64,000 nt of DNA from Dioscorea cayenensis subsp. rotundata (GCF_009730915.1 NC_052480.1:2790001-2854000), one strand, 5' to 3'. Positions 33,785 through 45,916 are shown, counted from the stretch's first letter. The notes: generated by a model not told the origin, from the letters alone. Program-made: numbers and translations.

Positions 33785-34141
33785 ATGGAGCAATTTTTGA
33801 TGGCAGTAATCAAAGAAGAAGGTTTGATATCAATTGTGAAGGGAAGTATGGTGGTGATTGTAGGCAAAAGAGCTTGTTACATGAGTTATGTTGCTCAGAG
33901 ATTGTTGGAAGGATTGAAAGCTTATCCAACAATATATGAAGTTAGTGAAGTGTTTGTAGCGAGGATGCCATTAATCCATAACCTCGGAAGAATTCTTAGT
34001 GAAGATGATAATACTTTGGTTGCACCATTGTTTCCAGTGGTATTCATTGGGGGAAAATTGGTTGGGGGTTTGAATCGGCTCATAGCTATTCATGTCACTG
34101 GCGAGCTTATTCCTATGTTGAAAGCAGCTGGTGCTATTTAG
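33785..34141 (+). CDS. CC-type (class III) glutaredoxin, ROXY-like
   Basis: An intronless 118-codon frame starting at ATG 33785 (the codon before it, GTG, is not a plausible plant start). The layout is that of plant CC-type glutaredoxins: a short N-terminus, VVIVGKRACYMSYVAQRLLE around the active site, PTIYEVSE, then PVVFIGGKLVGGLNRLIAIH and a C-terminal LIPMLKAAGAI. Length and the TVP-like and GG motifs fit the class. These proteins act with TGA bZIP factors in development and defence rather than mainly as reductases. The active site is CYMS in place of CCMC/CCMS. The family's usual ALWL ending, needed for TOPLESS recruitment, is cut to AGAI before the stop. The frame is undamaged. Confidence 0.9.
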   Translation: MEQFLMAVIKEEGLISIVKGSMVVIVGKRACYMSYVAQRLLEGLKAYPTIYEVSEVFVARMPLIHNLGRILSEDDNTLVAPLFPVVFIGGKLVGGLNRLIAIHVTGELIPMLKAAGAI

Positions 34142-34385
34142 TTTTGAGTGGTTTGGTATATTTATTTTCCTTTCATAAGTCAAGTATATACTAAATAGAA
34201 TTTATATAATGTATGGTTACATATTAGTATAAGTTAATTAAATATAATATATTATAGGCTATCATAATATCAATATATTATTATGCTTGATCTTTTATTG
34301 TTTTATATTTTTCCCCTTGAAATATAAATTTATTTTATTTATTATTTGAAAAAGATTGGATTATTGTGTTCTTCATACTTCTCTT

Positions 34386-34419
<34 letters not shown>

Positions 34420-34640
34420 TAATCTTTCGTGTATATATATATGAACATACACACATAGATATATATATATATATATATATTAATCTTTTGTATATATATA
34501 TGATATGATATGCTTTGATTTGAAAAATGTATGTATGTAAACCTAAATGATTATTTATTTCATGAAATATTATGCATTTTTTGTTTTGATATGTTTTGTA
34601 AGGTGATTATAATGCATAGAGACGGGATGTATAGTGATGG
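34142..34640. other. Intergenic stretch between glutaredoxin and the microRNA-like hairpin
   Basis: AT-rich with (CA)n at 34386-34408 and TA-rich tracts at 34409-34500. No coding region seen. Confidence 0.6.
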
Positions 34641-34649
34641 TATGATGAA

Positions 34650-34790
34650 GAGATGATGAAGAGAAGATGGAGAAAATGGCAGAAGAGAGAGAGAGCATAG
34701 TTAATCAACAATGGTGAAAGAATCATTCTCTGTTGTCTTAATTGTGCTCTCTGCTCTATCTGTCATCATTATCATATCTTTGTCCTTTTC
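34650..34790 (+). ncRNA. MIR156/157-like microRNA precursor (diverged)
   Basis: The 5' arm at 34677-34698 begins TGGCAGAAGAGAGAG and ends GAGCAT, close to miR156/157 (family start TGACAGAAGA, end GAGCAC). The 3' arm at 34745-34766 reads TGCTCTCTGCTCTATCTGTC then ATC, the usual form of the miR156/157 star strand. Between them AGTTAATCAACA pairs with TGTTGTCTTAATT below a loop of about 18 nt, so a plant-type hairpin forms. The family represses SPL transcription factors and controls phase change. Compared with the family the 5' arm has G for A at position 3, a two-base GA gain and a final T, so processing and targeting could be impaired. The star arm is better conserved than the guide arm. Confidence 0.62.
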
Positions 34791-34799
34791 TGTCTCTCT

Positions 34800-35339
34800 C
34801 TCTCTCTCTGACACTCTATCTCCTTTTTTTAAGGTTTCATTCTCTATATATTTCTATTCAAACTTTAGTACATAGTTCATACAATATATTCAAAGATAAT
34901 TTTTTTTTAATTATGGTTCAAGTGCTAAGATAACAATGATGTAATTCTTTTTGTATCTTTTCTCTTTTTTTTAAAAGGTGTGTTTTTGTTTCGGAAGTAT
35001 TAACAAAATTATTCATATTGTTATTGCTTGGATTTGTGCAGATATGCACTTGAATTAATGCTTTTCAGATGTTTTTATTCAGTACCTTAGGCGCTTCCTT
35101 CTTTTCATGGTGTTCGGTACCAGGAGGTGGATTTAGCCAATGCATTTTTGTCTTTATTTGTTTTTCTTTTGCTTTTGTGTGGATGTTTATGTGAAGTGTA
35201 TTATCTTTTATGATTGTAATCTCTTTTGTTTTGATATTTTTTTGTTTTGTTTTATTTTTTCTTTTTTGAGTGATTTTCTTATTATTAGCTTATGTTGTAT
35301 TTTCTTTATTTAATAAATAAATTGGTGGTTTATTTACTT

Positions 35340-35378
<39 letters not shown>

Positions 35379-38300
35379 TTGTAGCTTTTATTTATTATTT
35401 ATTGAAATACATTAGGTAATTTGGATTGTATTAAGATGACTTTTTACAAATGGACATGAGAATATATTTTTAGAAAGTAGTAAATGTTGTTAAATTAGAA
35501 GTTTGTAATAGTGATATTTATAAATTTTTCATAACATAATTAAAGGTTTGCGTCATATCTTTATCTCTTATGTGTGTGTGTGTGTTTTTGGTAATTAATC
35601 AACGCATGATAAAAAATAGTAATAAATATAATTTAATTTTATTTATTGAAACATTTTTTTTCATCGCATTAATTTGAACTTAACATTATAATGATGATGA
35701 TTTGTTGCCTTTTATCAAATGTTTTAATGATAGCTCATAAATACATTAGTGAGGATCAAGATATTATAGGTAATGGCAATTTATTTAATAACAATATATT
35801 ATGTTCATAACGTAATTTATTAAATGTTAATAAATCCAATAATACATATTTTCAACATGTTTTTGGGGATTTATTATCTTTAAACCATATGTTTTACAAT
35901 CTGGAAATATTTGGAAAGTCATAAGTTTTGCAAGCAGATAATCAAACAACATTATTATTTCATAACTTTTGGAAAAAAAGTATATATATCATTCCATATT
36001 TTAATGATTTTGAACCATGAAATCTAAATTATAGTGTTCAAAATCAAGAGAAACTTAGATGTTTGATCTAGTGTAGTAATATTAACCCATAAATCTCTAT
36101 TAGAAAACAATTAAATGATTAAATACATACATGTGCATTATATCACAACTATTTTGATGGCCAAAATTATGGCAAGAATAATGGGGAAAAATTTAATAGT
36201 AGGTGTATGTATAATATACTAAATTTATGGTTTGTATCAGAATGAGAAATAAGTACTAACACAACTCTTGTAAGCCAATCTCTTTTTATATATGAATATA
36301 TACATATATAAAATTTTTAACAATTAGATATAATTATTGCATAACTTTTACATCAACTGAATGTTCAAGGGTTAATAAACAATTGCAATTTTTTAGATCG
36401 CACTTTGGTCTGGCCCAGTATATATATATATATAAAATTCAAATAATCTTTTGATAACAAATAAAAGTTCAAAATTATATTAGTGTGTAAATTTTTAAAA
36501 TCATATGAAATATGAAGAGAGTGAATATCTCTACTAGAGTACAGATTATATCAAAGAAGGCATGTGTAATATTTTTAAATTATAGTGTAGAAAAAATATA
36601 TTGTCAAATTTTAGAAATATACGAAACCAATATTTCTATTATTTATATATTCTTAAGACAAAAATTATGGGGAAAAAAGACTATTCAATTAATCTTGTCA
36701 AACATAAGAATTAAATATTCAATACAAAGCATATGTGGTCATTCGTTTCAAATTCTTTTAGTTTTTTTAATTATTTTTACTAATTAAATCTTTTTTTAAA
36801 TGTTGATTTTCAAAATTGTATGAATTATAGCGAATATTTTAAATTTTTTATTTTTTTATTTATTAAGCATTCACTTTTTTTGGAAGGATTATATTATGTG
36901 CATTATTTATTCTAACATAATGACCCACAATATGATGTGCCTTTATTAGCCTTCCTCAATTAGTAAATTATTGGAAAGCTTTAAGCCTAGGATTTTATTA
37001 TAATATATATTTTATTTGGTAATAAACTTCTAGAAATAGTGAAAAATCTCCATGCTTGTTTTTCCCAATTTGTTCTCCTGGCTTGTGGCTTTATGAAATC
37101 TTATCAACTTGTTTGCATCTTCTGAAAAATATTTGAAAACAGAAAAAATTCCTTGCTTACTATTATCATCACTTTTCTCGTTGGATTTGCACGCCAGTGT
37201 CCTCATGGTTATAATATGGTGCAAGATGAATGACATAAATAGACTTATTGTGATCAAACCTAGAGATAAGTATTATTAAACAAATAGCTAAAAAATAAAT
37301 CACATGAACCAATAAACTCAATCATTAGAATAGAAAACTTATTTACATAGCAGAATAATAATGACAAACAGTCATTTATAAAAGAATTAAAATAGAAAAA
37401 TAATTAAAAAAATATTATCTAAATAAAAAAATTAAGATTATTAGAGAAATTCAATGAATTCATTTGGGTGTTTTTGATCTTCAGTGAAGCTTCATTTTTT
37501 TATAAACAAATAAAAAATAAAATAAAAATAAAAAGACAACGTAGAAACAAAATCCAAAAAGACGTTTGCTACTGAAGTGAGAGCGCCACCTCTCCAAATA
37601 CATGGCTCTCAATCATCTTCTCTTACTGCATCTAAAAACAGCCCAACAAAATTAAATCTTCAAAAATAATTATGAGGGGAAAAAATTATAATAGAAAAAA
37701 TAAAGAAAATATAGTACTTTTCTCGAACTCTTCTTTCTCTCTAACCTTATACCTCTATTAAACAAAAACAAAAAGCAATAAAAATCAAATTTTTTTGGGA
37801 AAAAAAGTAAAAAATTCAAATCAACTTAAATGAAGAGAAAAAGCTATTGTATTAGGTTCTCTTAAAAATCAACAAAAACCAAATTTTACATTAAATATCA
37901 AAAGGGGGATTGAAATAAAAATACGATTCAAACCTTGACATGCTCCAACATATGTTTGGACATATTAACTCCCTCAAAAGAGTTCCATACTCCTCACGAA
38001 AAATCCTCTCCTTTTTCCTCATCAATATGGATGCAAAGCTGAGGAAAAGAGCATGCCACAATTACACAAAAACAAATAAAAAAACAATTACAATCGTCAA
38101 TAGGAAGGATGGTTTGGTAGGGGAAGAGGCTCGCGAGATGAAGATGTAAAGCGAAGATGGAGATGAGGATGGTGTCACGGTGGTTGTTTAATTTACCATT
38201 AAAAAGGCACAATAATTGGGGGTTGGGTGCAATTATTAGGCTCACAAAATAAAATAACCAAATCAGAACAATTTTCAAAATTCAGGTTTGAAAAAAAGAC

Positions 38301-39292
38301 ACCAATGAGAGTGACAAATGCCCACCAAAAATGAGGGTTGGGAAGGAAGATATTTGAGGGGATAATATTTGAAAAATATTTTATAAGATAAAGGAAAAAA
38401 CTAAAATTAGTCCATGTGAATAGCTTTTCCCATCAATATCTAGGCCTTATGTTTTTATTTGGTAATGTTTATTTGGCCGAATGGACATCACAAACATATA
38501 GTGATAAAGGTGCGAACAACCAAAACATTTCTACTTTTTCTGTTTGTTTACATAGTTACAAGCATAACTTAATTCACCAAGTCAATCCACTCAACGATAA
38601 CAACTTACCTATTTTTCACTCATTTTTATCTTATCCAAATTCACATAATGCATGTAATCCTAACAAAAAAAGCATTCAAATCAAAACAAAGAACTCAGAC
38701 TTCTCAATGATTAAAATACCTAATTTATAAAAAATTAAAATCGCACCCTATTTCACACCAAAATCGAAAAACGAATCAAACTTTCAATAAATTTTTAAAA
38801 CCCTAATTTCTAAAAAGAAAAATTCAAACAACTTTGCTGAGAGAATCCCATCAACCCATCGATAGGCCCATTGCTTGATCAACATATCCTCAATAAACTC
38901 AAAAACACTCATCCAAATTCACATAATACATGTAATCCTAACAAAATCAACATTCAAATCAAAAATAAAGAACTAAAAACTTCTCAACGATTCACACATT
39001 CACCTTATTAAATTGAAACCACTCATAATAAGGCAGATCAATAAGAGATGATACTATATGGAAATAGGAAATTGTTTTTTTGACCTAAAAAATATCAATC
39101 AGTTTCTTTTTATCTGCGCTCTCAACAGGAGGATCCTCGAAACACGAGAGGCGAAGGCCACCAATTCTCATTGAAATACCTAAACAAAACAAATCCCAAA
39201 CCTCAATCACAAACCAAAACAAAGGAAAAAAAACACAAATAAATAAAAATATACAAAAACTGATGGCAAAAACCATAGCATCTTAGGTTTTG
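34800..39292. other. AT-rich intergenic stretch
   Basis: No gene that I can support. Contains (TA)n at about 35346-35374, a (TG)n run near 35572, and a direct repeat of about 80 bp (TCCAAATTCACATAATRCAT to ACTTCTCAAYGATT) at 38634-38712 and 38913-38993. At 39202-39100 on the minus strand a possible exon after an acceptor TTTGTTTAG reads MRIGGLRLSCFEDPPVESAD, of unknown kind, ending in a stop next to the Gypsy insertion. Confidence 0.5.
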
Positions 39293-39920
39293 TGTAATGG
39301 CGAGAAGGCGCCAAGTGATGGAGTTTCAAATGAAGGGGCACGTAAGGAGGATCTTGCCTTCCACATCGTGATTGTAATGACATTCAAGGGAGGCGTGGCT
39401 AACGAAGCAACCATTGGTGGGCGTGGCGAGAGAATCAAATGGAGGAACTCTCGTTTAAAGGAGTTTAGTTCACGGGTGATGGCGTGGACCAATGAAGAGA
39501 GACATCGGGAGAAGCTGAGAAGGTTCGTTAATGCCGATTTGGAAAGGGATATAAAAAGGGATGAAGAGAAAGGAGAGGGGTATCGTTGAGTGCGAAGGTG
39601 GTTAGGGATGCGGTCCCTATTTATGCGTGGTTTCCGTGCGAGCTTAGCGGGGATCTCCGATGATGGATCGGAAGGGAAGTTAGCTTCCCATTGTCTTGAT
39701 TCTTTGTCAATTTACGGATTGATTCTCTGTTTGTTCCTAAATTTCTAATCTTTTGATTTCTTTGTGAAACTTGTGGAACTTGCCAATCTCTGAAAAGAAA
39801 TTCTATTTCCTTTGAACATTCTGATGATTTGTGACTGAATTGTGAGAGGATTCTCAATAAGCTGTGATCTGAATTCAAGGCTCTTAGTTTTGTTCCTTAA
39901 TTGATTGAAATTCCATAACA
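39293..39920 (+). repeat. 5' LTR of the Gypsy element
   Basis: Starts TGTAATGGCG and ends TTCCATAACA; matches 44574-45213 throughout with substitutions and small indels. A likely TATA signal is GGGATATAAAAAGG at about 39546. The bases after it (TTTTGGTGCTTTCG) are not the usual Met-tRNA primer site. Confidence 0.93.
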
Positions 39921-39965
39921 TTTTGGTGCTTTCGTTTGATCTCTGGGGAGATTTTGTTCTTCTTC

Positions 39966-41090
39966 ATGGCGGAATCCACGCGTATGAAGGATATTACAGC
40001 CCGATTGGATACTATGATGACTGTTATGGATCAATGCGAAGAGAGGTTTTTGGCATCCATATATCAGCGTGATGAATGTGTGAATTTGGTAGAACAAGCT
40101 CTCTCTCGATTATCTCTAATTCTAGAGAATAATCACACTCAGTTGTAGGACAATGTGACTACTTCAACTTCAGTTCAACCAGCAGTGATTAGAGAAGAAC
40201 ATGACTGCCATGCTATTCCTTCTACTCATATGAGAGCAATTAGATTGGATTTTCCCCGTTTTTGATGGTTACGATGTCTTTGCGAGTGGATATACCAAAG
40301 CTGAACAATTCTTTGAGTATTTTTGATATTCTGATCCTTATAAACTCAAGATTGCTCAAATACATTTTTGAGGGACCGATTATCCTTGGTATCGAGATGA
40401 TGAAGAAGAATGGGTATTTTTGTCTCATGGTCTCAGTTTCTCGAGGGCTTTGGAATTTGCTTATGGACCTTACGCTTTATGAAGATCAGGGTTATGCCTT
40501 TGTTTAATTTATCTCATGATGGCACTTTGTTGCTCAATATTATGATACATTCATTGCATTGGCAAAATAGAATGGAAGGAATGTCACACAAAGCATTGTT
40601 GACTTGTTTCATTAGTGGTTTGAAGAGGATATTCAAAGGGATATCATTCCTTTAAAACTGAGTCATTACCTCAAGCTATGCAATTAGCTCGATTGTATGA
40701 AGACAAATACAGCTGATAAATGTTAGAGTAGTTGTTAAAAGGATCTTCTAAACGTGCTTTGTTTTTACGCGAGACATTCATGGCAACAATAGCTCTTTTA
40801 GGCCAAATCAAGGAATTTACTATTGTTCCTAAATCTTGGGTAAATTCACGAGAATGTTCGAGTACTACTCGTCGAGACCACATCGGGGTCCCCTAGTTTT
40901 TCTCAGCCTTTTAAGAGAATCAGTTTTAATGAAATGCATTTAAGACGTGCCAAAGGCTTATGTTTTAATTGTGACGAAAAATTCTCTCCTACTCATAAAT
41001 GCCCAAATAAAGGGTTGTTGTTGTTACAATGGGATGAGGATGCTATTACTGATGAAGAGGTTCCAGATGGCATTAGTGCTAATTAGGTTA
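39966..41090 (+). pseudogene. Gypsy GAG region
   Basis: ATG at 39966 opens MAESTRMKDITARLDTMMTV and runs to a stop at 40146. Later pieces in other frames include RLDFPVFDGYDVF (capsid start), a retrotrans_gag-like WVFLSHGLSFSRALEFAYGP and a CCHC knuckle LCFNCDEKFSPTHKCPNKG at about 40957-41012. The frame is broken repeatedly. Confidence 0.75.
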
Positions 41091-41139
41091 CTATTCCTCT
41101 ACTGTTGATTTTACTGTGGGGTTTGAACATCCTATAGTT

Positions 41140-43010
41140 TCTGAGGAATCTTCCACTAAACATTCATTGATTGCTATGAACAGTGCTCACATATGCGGCA
41201 CTATGAGATTTCTTGGGGTTATCAATGGGCATCAAGTTCAAATTTTTATTGGATGAGGGGCGGTGGCAGCAGTTTTATACAGCCTAGGTTGGCAAAAAGT
41301 TTTTACATTTAGATGTGTAACCAAGTCCTCCTTTCAAAGTTCTAGTGGGTGATGGTTACGCTACGAGGTTGAAGGCATGATTCAGAACTTACAAATTCAA
41401 GTACAAAGGCCATTTGTTGCAACTTCGAGTGTATTTGCTTCCTATTGAAGCGTGCAGAAATTATTTTGGGTGCTGATTGATTGTCAACCTTGGGATCTCA
41501 TATTATGAATTGCAAAGATATTTACATCCAATTTTATTATGATGGAAAATTCCTTACTATTAACAGTACTAAGAATTCTGGACCTCATATGGCATCTCTT
41601 CATCAGTTGCATCGATTGTGTAGATCCAAGGCAATTTTTGTTTGCTATTCTTTGTCAGTTAAGGAAGATAATTTGGAGTCTTTACATCAAATATCTTGAT
41701 AGATCCTTTTTGTTCATTCGAGTACAACTTGAGTTTCCTATTGATATACTAGACAGATTGCAACAAGTGCTTTGCTCAAATATCAAAGGGTTGTATTTTT
41801 CTATACCTACGAGGATTACCTCCATCCGAGAATTTGATCATAGAATCATTCTTCAATCTGAGGCACAACCGGTGAAGGTGAGACCTTATCGGTATCCTCA
41901 CAGTCAAAAGAATGAGATAGAAATCATGGTAAATCAGATGTTGCAGGATTGCATAATTGATCATAGTATAAGTCCTTATTCATCTCCTATTCTGTTGGTG
42001 AAAAAGAAGGATGGTACTTGGAGATTTTGCACAGACTATAGGGCATTGAATGCCTTGACTATTAAAGATGCATACCCAATACCTACAGTTGATGAATTGT
42101 TGGATGAATTGCATGGTGCACAAATTTTTTCAAAACTAGATTTAAAATCTGGTTTCCATCAAGTCTTAGTTCATCCTGATGATAGACATAAAATAACATT
42201 TAGAACACATCATGGGCACTTTCATGGTTGGTGATGCCCTTTGGATTATCAAATGCCCCAGCAACATTTCAAGCTCTAATGAATGGAATTTTTCAGTTTA
42301 CAATGCGCAGATATGTTCTTATATTTTTTTGATGATATTCTGGTGTATAGTAAGGACTTGGATAGTCATTTGGAGCATTTGGAGCAGGTCCTTCTGACAC
42401 TACAACAACATAAACTGTTTGCAAAATATTCTAAATGTTGCTTTGGGTGTTCCAAATTGAGTATTTGGGGCACATTGTATCTGCTAATGGTGTGCAAATG
42501 GACAAGACTAAAATTGAGTCTATTTTACAATGGCCTGAACCTCAAAATATTAAACAGTTGAGAGGATTTTTGGGGATCAGTGGATATTATCGGAGGTTCA
42601 TTAAGAATTATGCCCTTCATGCTCAACCTTTAATTGACTTGTTAAAGAAAGATTGTTTTTAGTGGAGTTCTAACACAGCAGCAGCAGCATTTTTGGATTT
42701 GAAAAGGAAAATTTTTGAGGATCCAACTTTGAAATTACCTGATTTCAATAAGCCATTTATGTTGGAAACAGATGCTTCTAGGACAGGCATTGGTGCAGTC
42801 TTGAGTCAAGCTAATCATCCAATAGCTTATTTCTCGAAGAACTTAACTCCTTTAATGCAAAAGAAAAATCAGACTTATGTAAAGGGGATTGCATCAGATC
42901 CTGAAGCAGTAACTAAGTTCAGACATTACCTGTTTGGCCATCAATTTACCATTAGAACTGATTAGGAGGCATTGAGACATCTTGGGCAACAGAATATTCA
43001 TACTCCGAAC
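41140..43010 (+). pseudogene. Gypsy protease, reverse transcriptase and RNase H
   Basis: A decayed aspartic protease lies at about 41150-41330 (INGHQVQIFI, then GGSSFIQPRLAKFLHLDV with the frame shifted). RT follows: MLQDCIIDHSISPYSSPILL, KKKDGTWRFCTDYRALN, YPIPTVDELLDELHGAQIFS, KLDLKSGFHQ, and the catalytic [12 protein letters not shown] at about 42325. The thumb region is EYLGHIVSANGVQMDKTKI. RNase H begins near 42750 (FMLETDASRTGIGAVLSQ). Stops at 42232, 42660 and 42963 and frameshifts near 42240 and 42450 inactivate it. Confidence 0.9.
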
Positions 43011-43299
43011 AATAACGAGTGGCTTCCAAAGCTCATGGGCTATAATTTCAATATTGAGTGTCGGCCAGGGCAAGGACAATTTGGCGGTTGATGCATTATC
43101 TAGGTGTTTCCAAATGCACATATCAATTTCAAGTTGTTCCTTGCAATCTCAGATACAACAACTTCAACAACAGGATAAATTTTGTATTGACAAAATTCTG
43201 GAAATTCAGTCACATACCAATACGGATCCTACATTTTACTTGGCAATAGAATTTGTTATGGAGGAGAGGGAAATTGGTTATTCCTGATGATAAATAGCT

Positions 43300-44560
43300 A
43301 AGAACTCAATTGTTACATGAATTTCATTGTACACCTCTTGGTGGCCATGCAAGAACCCTTCGGACTTATATGAGGATGGCTCAACAATTTTATTGGTTAG
43401 GAATGCGTAAAGATGTTAAGCAATTTGTTAAAAGCTTGTATGGTTTTGTCGAGCAAGCTAAAAGCAAGTCATACTCACCACTGTTGGACTTCTTCAGCCC
43501 TTTGCCAATTCCTCAACAGATATGGGATGATTTGACTATGGATTTTATTGTTGGTTTGCCAATATCAAAAGGATATTCTGTTATCTTTGTGGTTGTTGAC
43601 AGATTATCTAAATTTGGCCATTTTATGCCTCTCAAAGCTGATTTTTTTAGTACTGTTGTTGCTGACACTTTCATTAATAAGGTGGTCAAATTACATGGAG
43701 TCCCTAGGAGTATCATCAGTGACCGAGACAAGGTTTTTCTCAGCATATTTTAGCGTCATCTTTTTCAGTCTATGGGTACTACTTTATCAAGATCTACAGC
43801 ATACCATCCACAGTCAGATGATCAAACGGAGGCATTGAATAAATGTATTGAGCTATATCTCCGTTGTTTTGTTTCTGAAAATCCCAAAGTCTAGGTTGAG
43901 TTTTTACCGTGGGCTTAATACTAGTATAACACCTCATACCGGTCTAGTGCTGAATTCACTCCATTTCAAATAGTCTATGGCCGGGATCCTCCATTTCTGA
44001 TTTCTTATACTTCGTAATGTTGCAGAAAAGGGGCAGGGTCCTGCATCAATTGAAATAGAACCTTTTGAAGGCACAGACTAGGATGAAGATATTTGCTGAT
44101 AAGAATCGCTCTGAAGTTTCATTTTCTGTGGGTGATTAGGTATTTTTGAAACTTCAGCCCTATCGGCAACATTCTCTAGCTTTGAGAAAGAATCAGAAGC
44201 TAAGTATGCAATATTTTGGTCCATTTCAAATAATTTAACAAGTTGGACAGGTCGCTTATAAATTGTAATTACCAGAAGATAGTTGTATTCATTCAGTTTT
44301 TCACGTTTCTCTATTAAGGAAATGTGAGGGGGATCCTTTGGCACAAGCAAGTACATTACCTCTTCCATTGAAATAAATTGCTGAAGGTCCATTCTTACAA
44401 CCTGTGGCAGTTCTCAATTTCAGACAGGTATTACGAAATGGGAAAGTGTGTATTCAGGCATTGATTCAATGGGAAGGGTGTCAGGATGGTGACAATTCTT
44501 GGGAGGATTGGGAATGGATTAAATCTCAATTTCCTGGCCTTGGGGACAAGGCCAATTTAA
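43300..44560 (+). pseudogene. Gypsy integrase with C-terminal chromodomain
   Basis: An H2C2-type zinc region (LHEFHCTPLGGHARTLRTYM) leads to the integrase core: WDDLTMDFIVGLPISKGYSV, VVDRLSKFGHF, and the second Asp in ISDRDKVFLSIF at 43714-43750 before a TAG. The third acidic residue follows in TEALNKCIELYLR. Near the end, 44404-44560 reads FRQVLRNGKVCIQALIQWEG and SWEDWEWIKSQFPGL, a chromodomain that in chromoviruses guides insertion toward heterochromatin marks. Multiple stops. Confidence 0.88.
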
Positions 44561-44573
44561 ATGGGGAGGGTAT

Positions 44574-45213
44574 TGTAATGGCGCGAGAGAAGCTGGTGCC
44601 AAGTGATGGAGTTTCAAATAAAGGGGCACGTGAGGGAGGATCTTTGTCTTCCACATCGTGATTGTAATGACATTCAAGGGAGCGATGTAGCTAACGAAGC
44701 AACCATTGGTGGATGTGGCCAAAGAATCAAATGGAGGAACTCTTGTTTAAAGGAGTTTGTTACAGGTGATGACGTGGACTAATGAAGAGAAGACATCGGG
44801 AGAACTGCGAGAAGGTTCGTTAATGCCGAGTGGAAAGGGATATAAAAGGGATGAAGAGAAAGGGAGAAGGGGTATCGTTGGTTTCGAAGATGGTTAAGGT
44901 CTAGTCCTATTCAGATGCTATGGTTTCCGGCGAGCTTCGGTGGGGATCTCCGACGATGGATCGGAAGGAAGTTAGCTTCCCATTGTCTTCTGATTTCTTT
45001 TTCAATTTCTGGATTGATTCTCTGTTTGTTCCTAGAATTTCTATTCTTTGATTTGCTATAAAACTTGTGGAACTTGCCAATCTCTGAAAGAAATTATATT
45101 TCCTTTTGAACATTCGATGATTTGTGGCTGAATTGTGAGAGGATTCTCAATAAACTATGATCTGAATTCAAGGCTCTTAGTTACGTTCCTTAATTGATTG
45201 AAATTCCATAACA
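44574..45213 (+). repeat. 3' LTR of the Gypsy element
   Basis: Partner of the 5' LTR, TGTAATGGCG to TTCCATAACA, directly after the polypurine tract. Confidence 0.93.
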
Positions 45214-45492
45214 GTTTGCCACCGCCGATGGGGTTCTAGAGTACGTCATAGAAATCAGTTTCCCAGCAAAGAATAATGGAGAAAGAGATGACATGGAGAA
45301 CTAATGGCCGATGGACACATATCACACTCATTTAATTCAAAATGCAATCCAAACCAAAGTTCATTGGAGCGAGGCAGAATCCATACCTTCGACCTCAGCA
45401 TCCAGAAAGAAGTCCTAGAGCGGAGACAGGTTTCTTCACCCTAATTCTCTATCATCGATGAAATCCAACTCAATCAAAGAGAAGAGCAAGAT

Positions 45493-45493
45493 C

Positions 45494-45533
<40 letters not shown>
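45493..45533. repeat. (CAA)n microsatellite
   Basis: About 13 CAA units, read as poly-Asn in the frame that enters the HSP20 remnant. Confidence 0.9.
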
Positions 45534-45539
45534 TTAGAA

Positions 45540-45916
45540 GAAAAAGAATTGGGAGAAGCAATGGACCTGGTGATGGGCTTGGAGAGACCTCTCATGTCCA
45601 CCTTTGCAGACATCTCATGGGCATCCACGATGAGTTGGATAAGACCATGACTCCAACAGACGTGAAGGAACTCCCTTGATCTTACATCCATGAGGAGGAT
45701 ATGCCTAGGGTTAAGCCAATGAAGATCAAGGTCCATGTTGAGGATGAGAGCGTGCTTGTGATTAGTGGTGAGAGAAAGAGAGATGAAGAAGAGGAGGATA
45801 GGAAGTACTTGCAGATGGAGAGAAGGGCTGGCAAGTTCATGAGAAAGTTCTCATTTCCGGAGAATGCAAATGCGGATCCACCCTTCATCAGGGTTGGCAA
45901 TCGCTCCCTTATCTAA
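45540..45916 (+). pseudogene. Class II cytosolic HSP20 (small heat-shock protein) remnant
   Basis: ATG at 45561 opens MDLVMGLERPLMSTF, the class II small HSP start (MDLRIMGLDSPLFSTL-like), but the frame then shifts. In the neighbouring frame HLMGIHDELDKTMTPTDVKE and LP is followed by a TGA at 45678-45680 where the family has PNSY. The alpha-crystallin domain then continues to [40 protein letters not shown] and NANAD before homology ends. About 15 residues of the normal spacer are missing, and the last strand and the C-terminal tail are absent. The intact family acts as an ATP-independent chaperone. The copy lies 330 bp from the Gypsy 3' LTR. A dead gene or a transposon-carried fragment. Confidence 0.85.

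Larger units (their letters stand above)
39293..45213 (+). mobile_element. Ty3/Gypsy chromovirus LTR retrotransposon, complete structure, degenerate
   Basis: Two LTRs (39293-39920 and 44574-45213) enclose GAG, protease, RT, RNase H, integrase and a C-terminal chromodomain in the Ty3/Gypsy order. A purine tract (AAATGGGGAGGG) precedes the 3' LTR. The flanks TTTTG and GTTTG form a 5-bp target duplication with one mismatch. Length (5.9 kb), short LTRs and the chromodomain suggest the Reina clade, though I cannot exclude Tekay. The LTRs are visibly diverged and the polyprotein has many stops, so the insertion is old. Confidence 0.93.

Noticed and set aside
37994..38278. Minus-strand frame of 94 codons
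   Set aside because: No recognisable motif, and it overlaps an equally plausible plus-strand frame.
45470..45736. Minus-strand frame with poly-Val
   Set aside because: Antisense of the (CAA)n tract and the HSP20 remnant; no protein family features.
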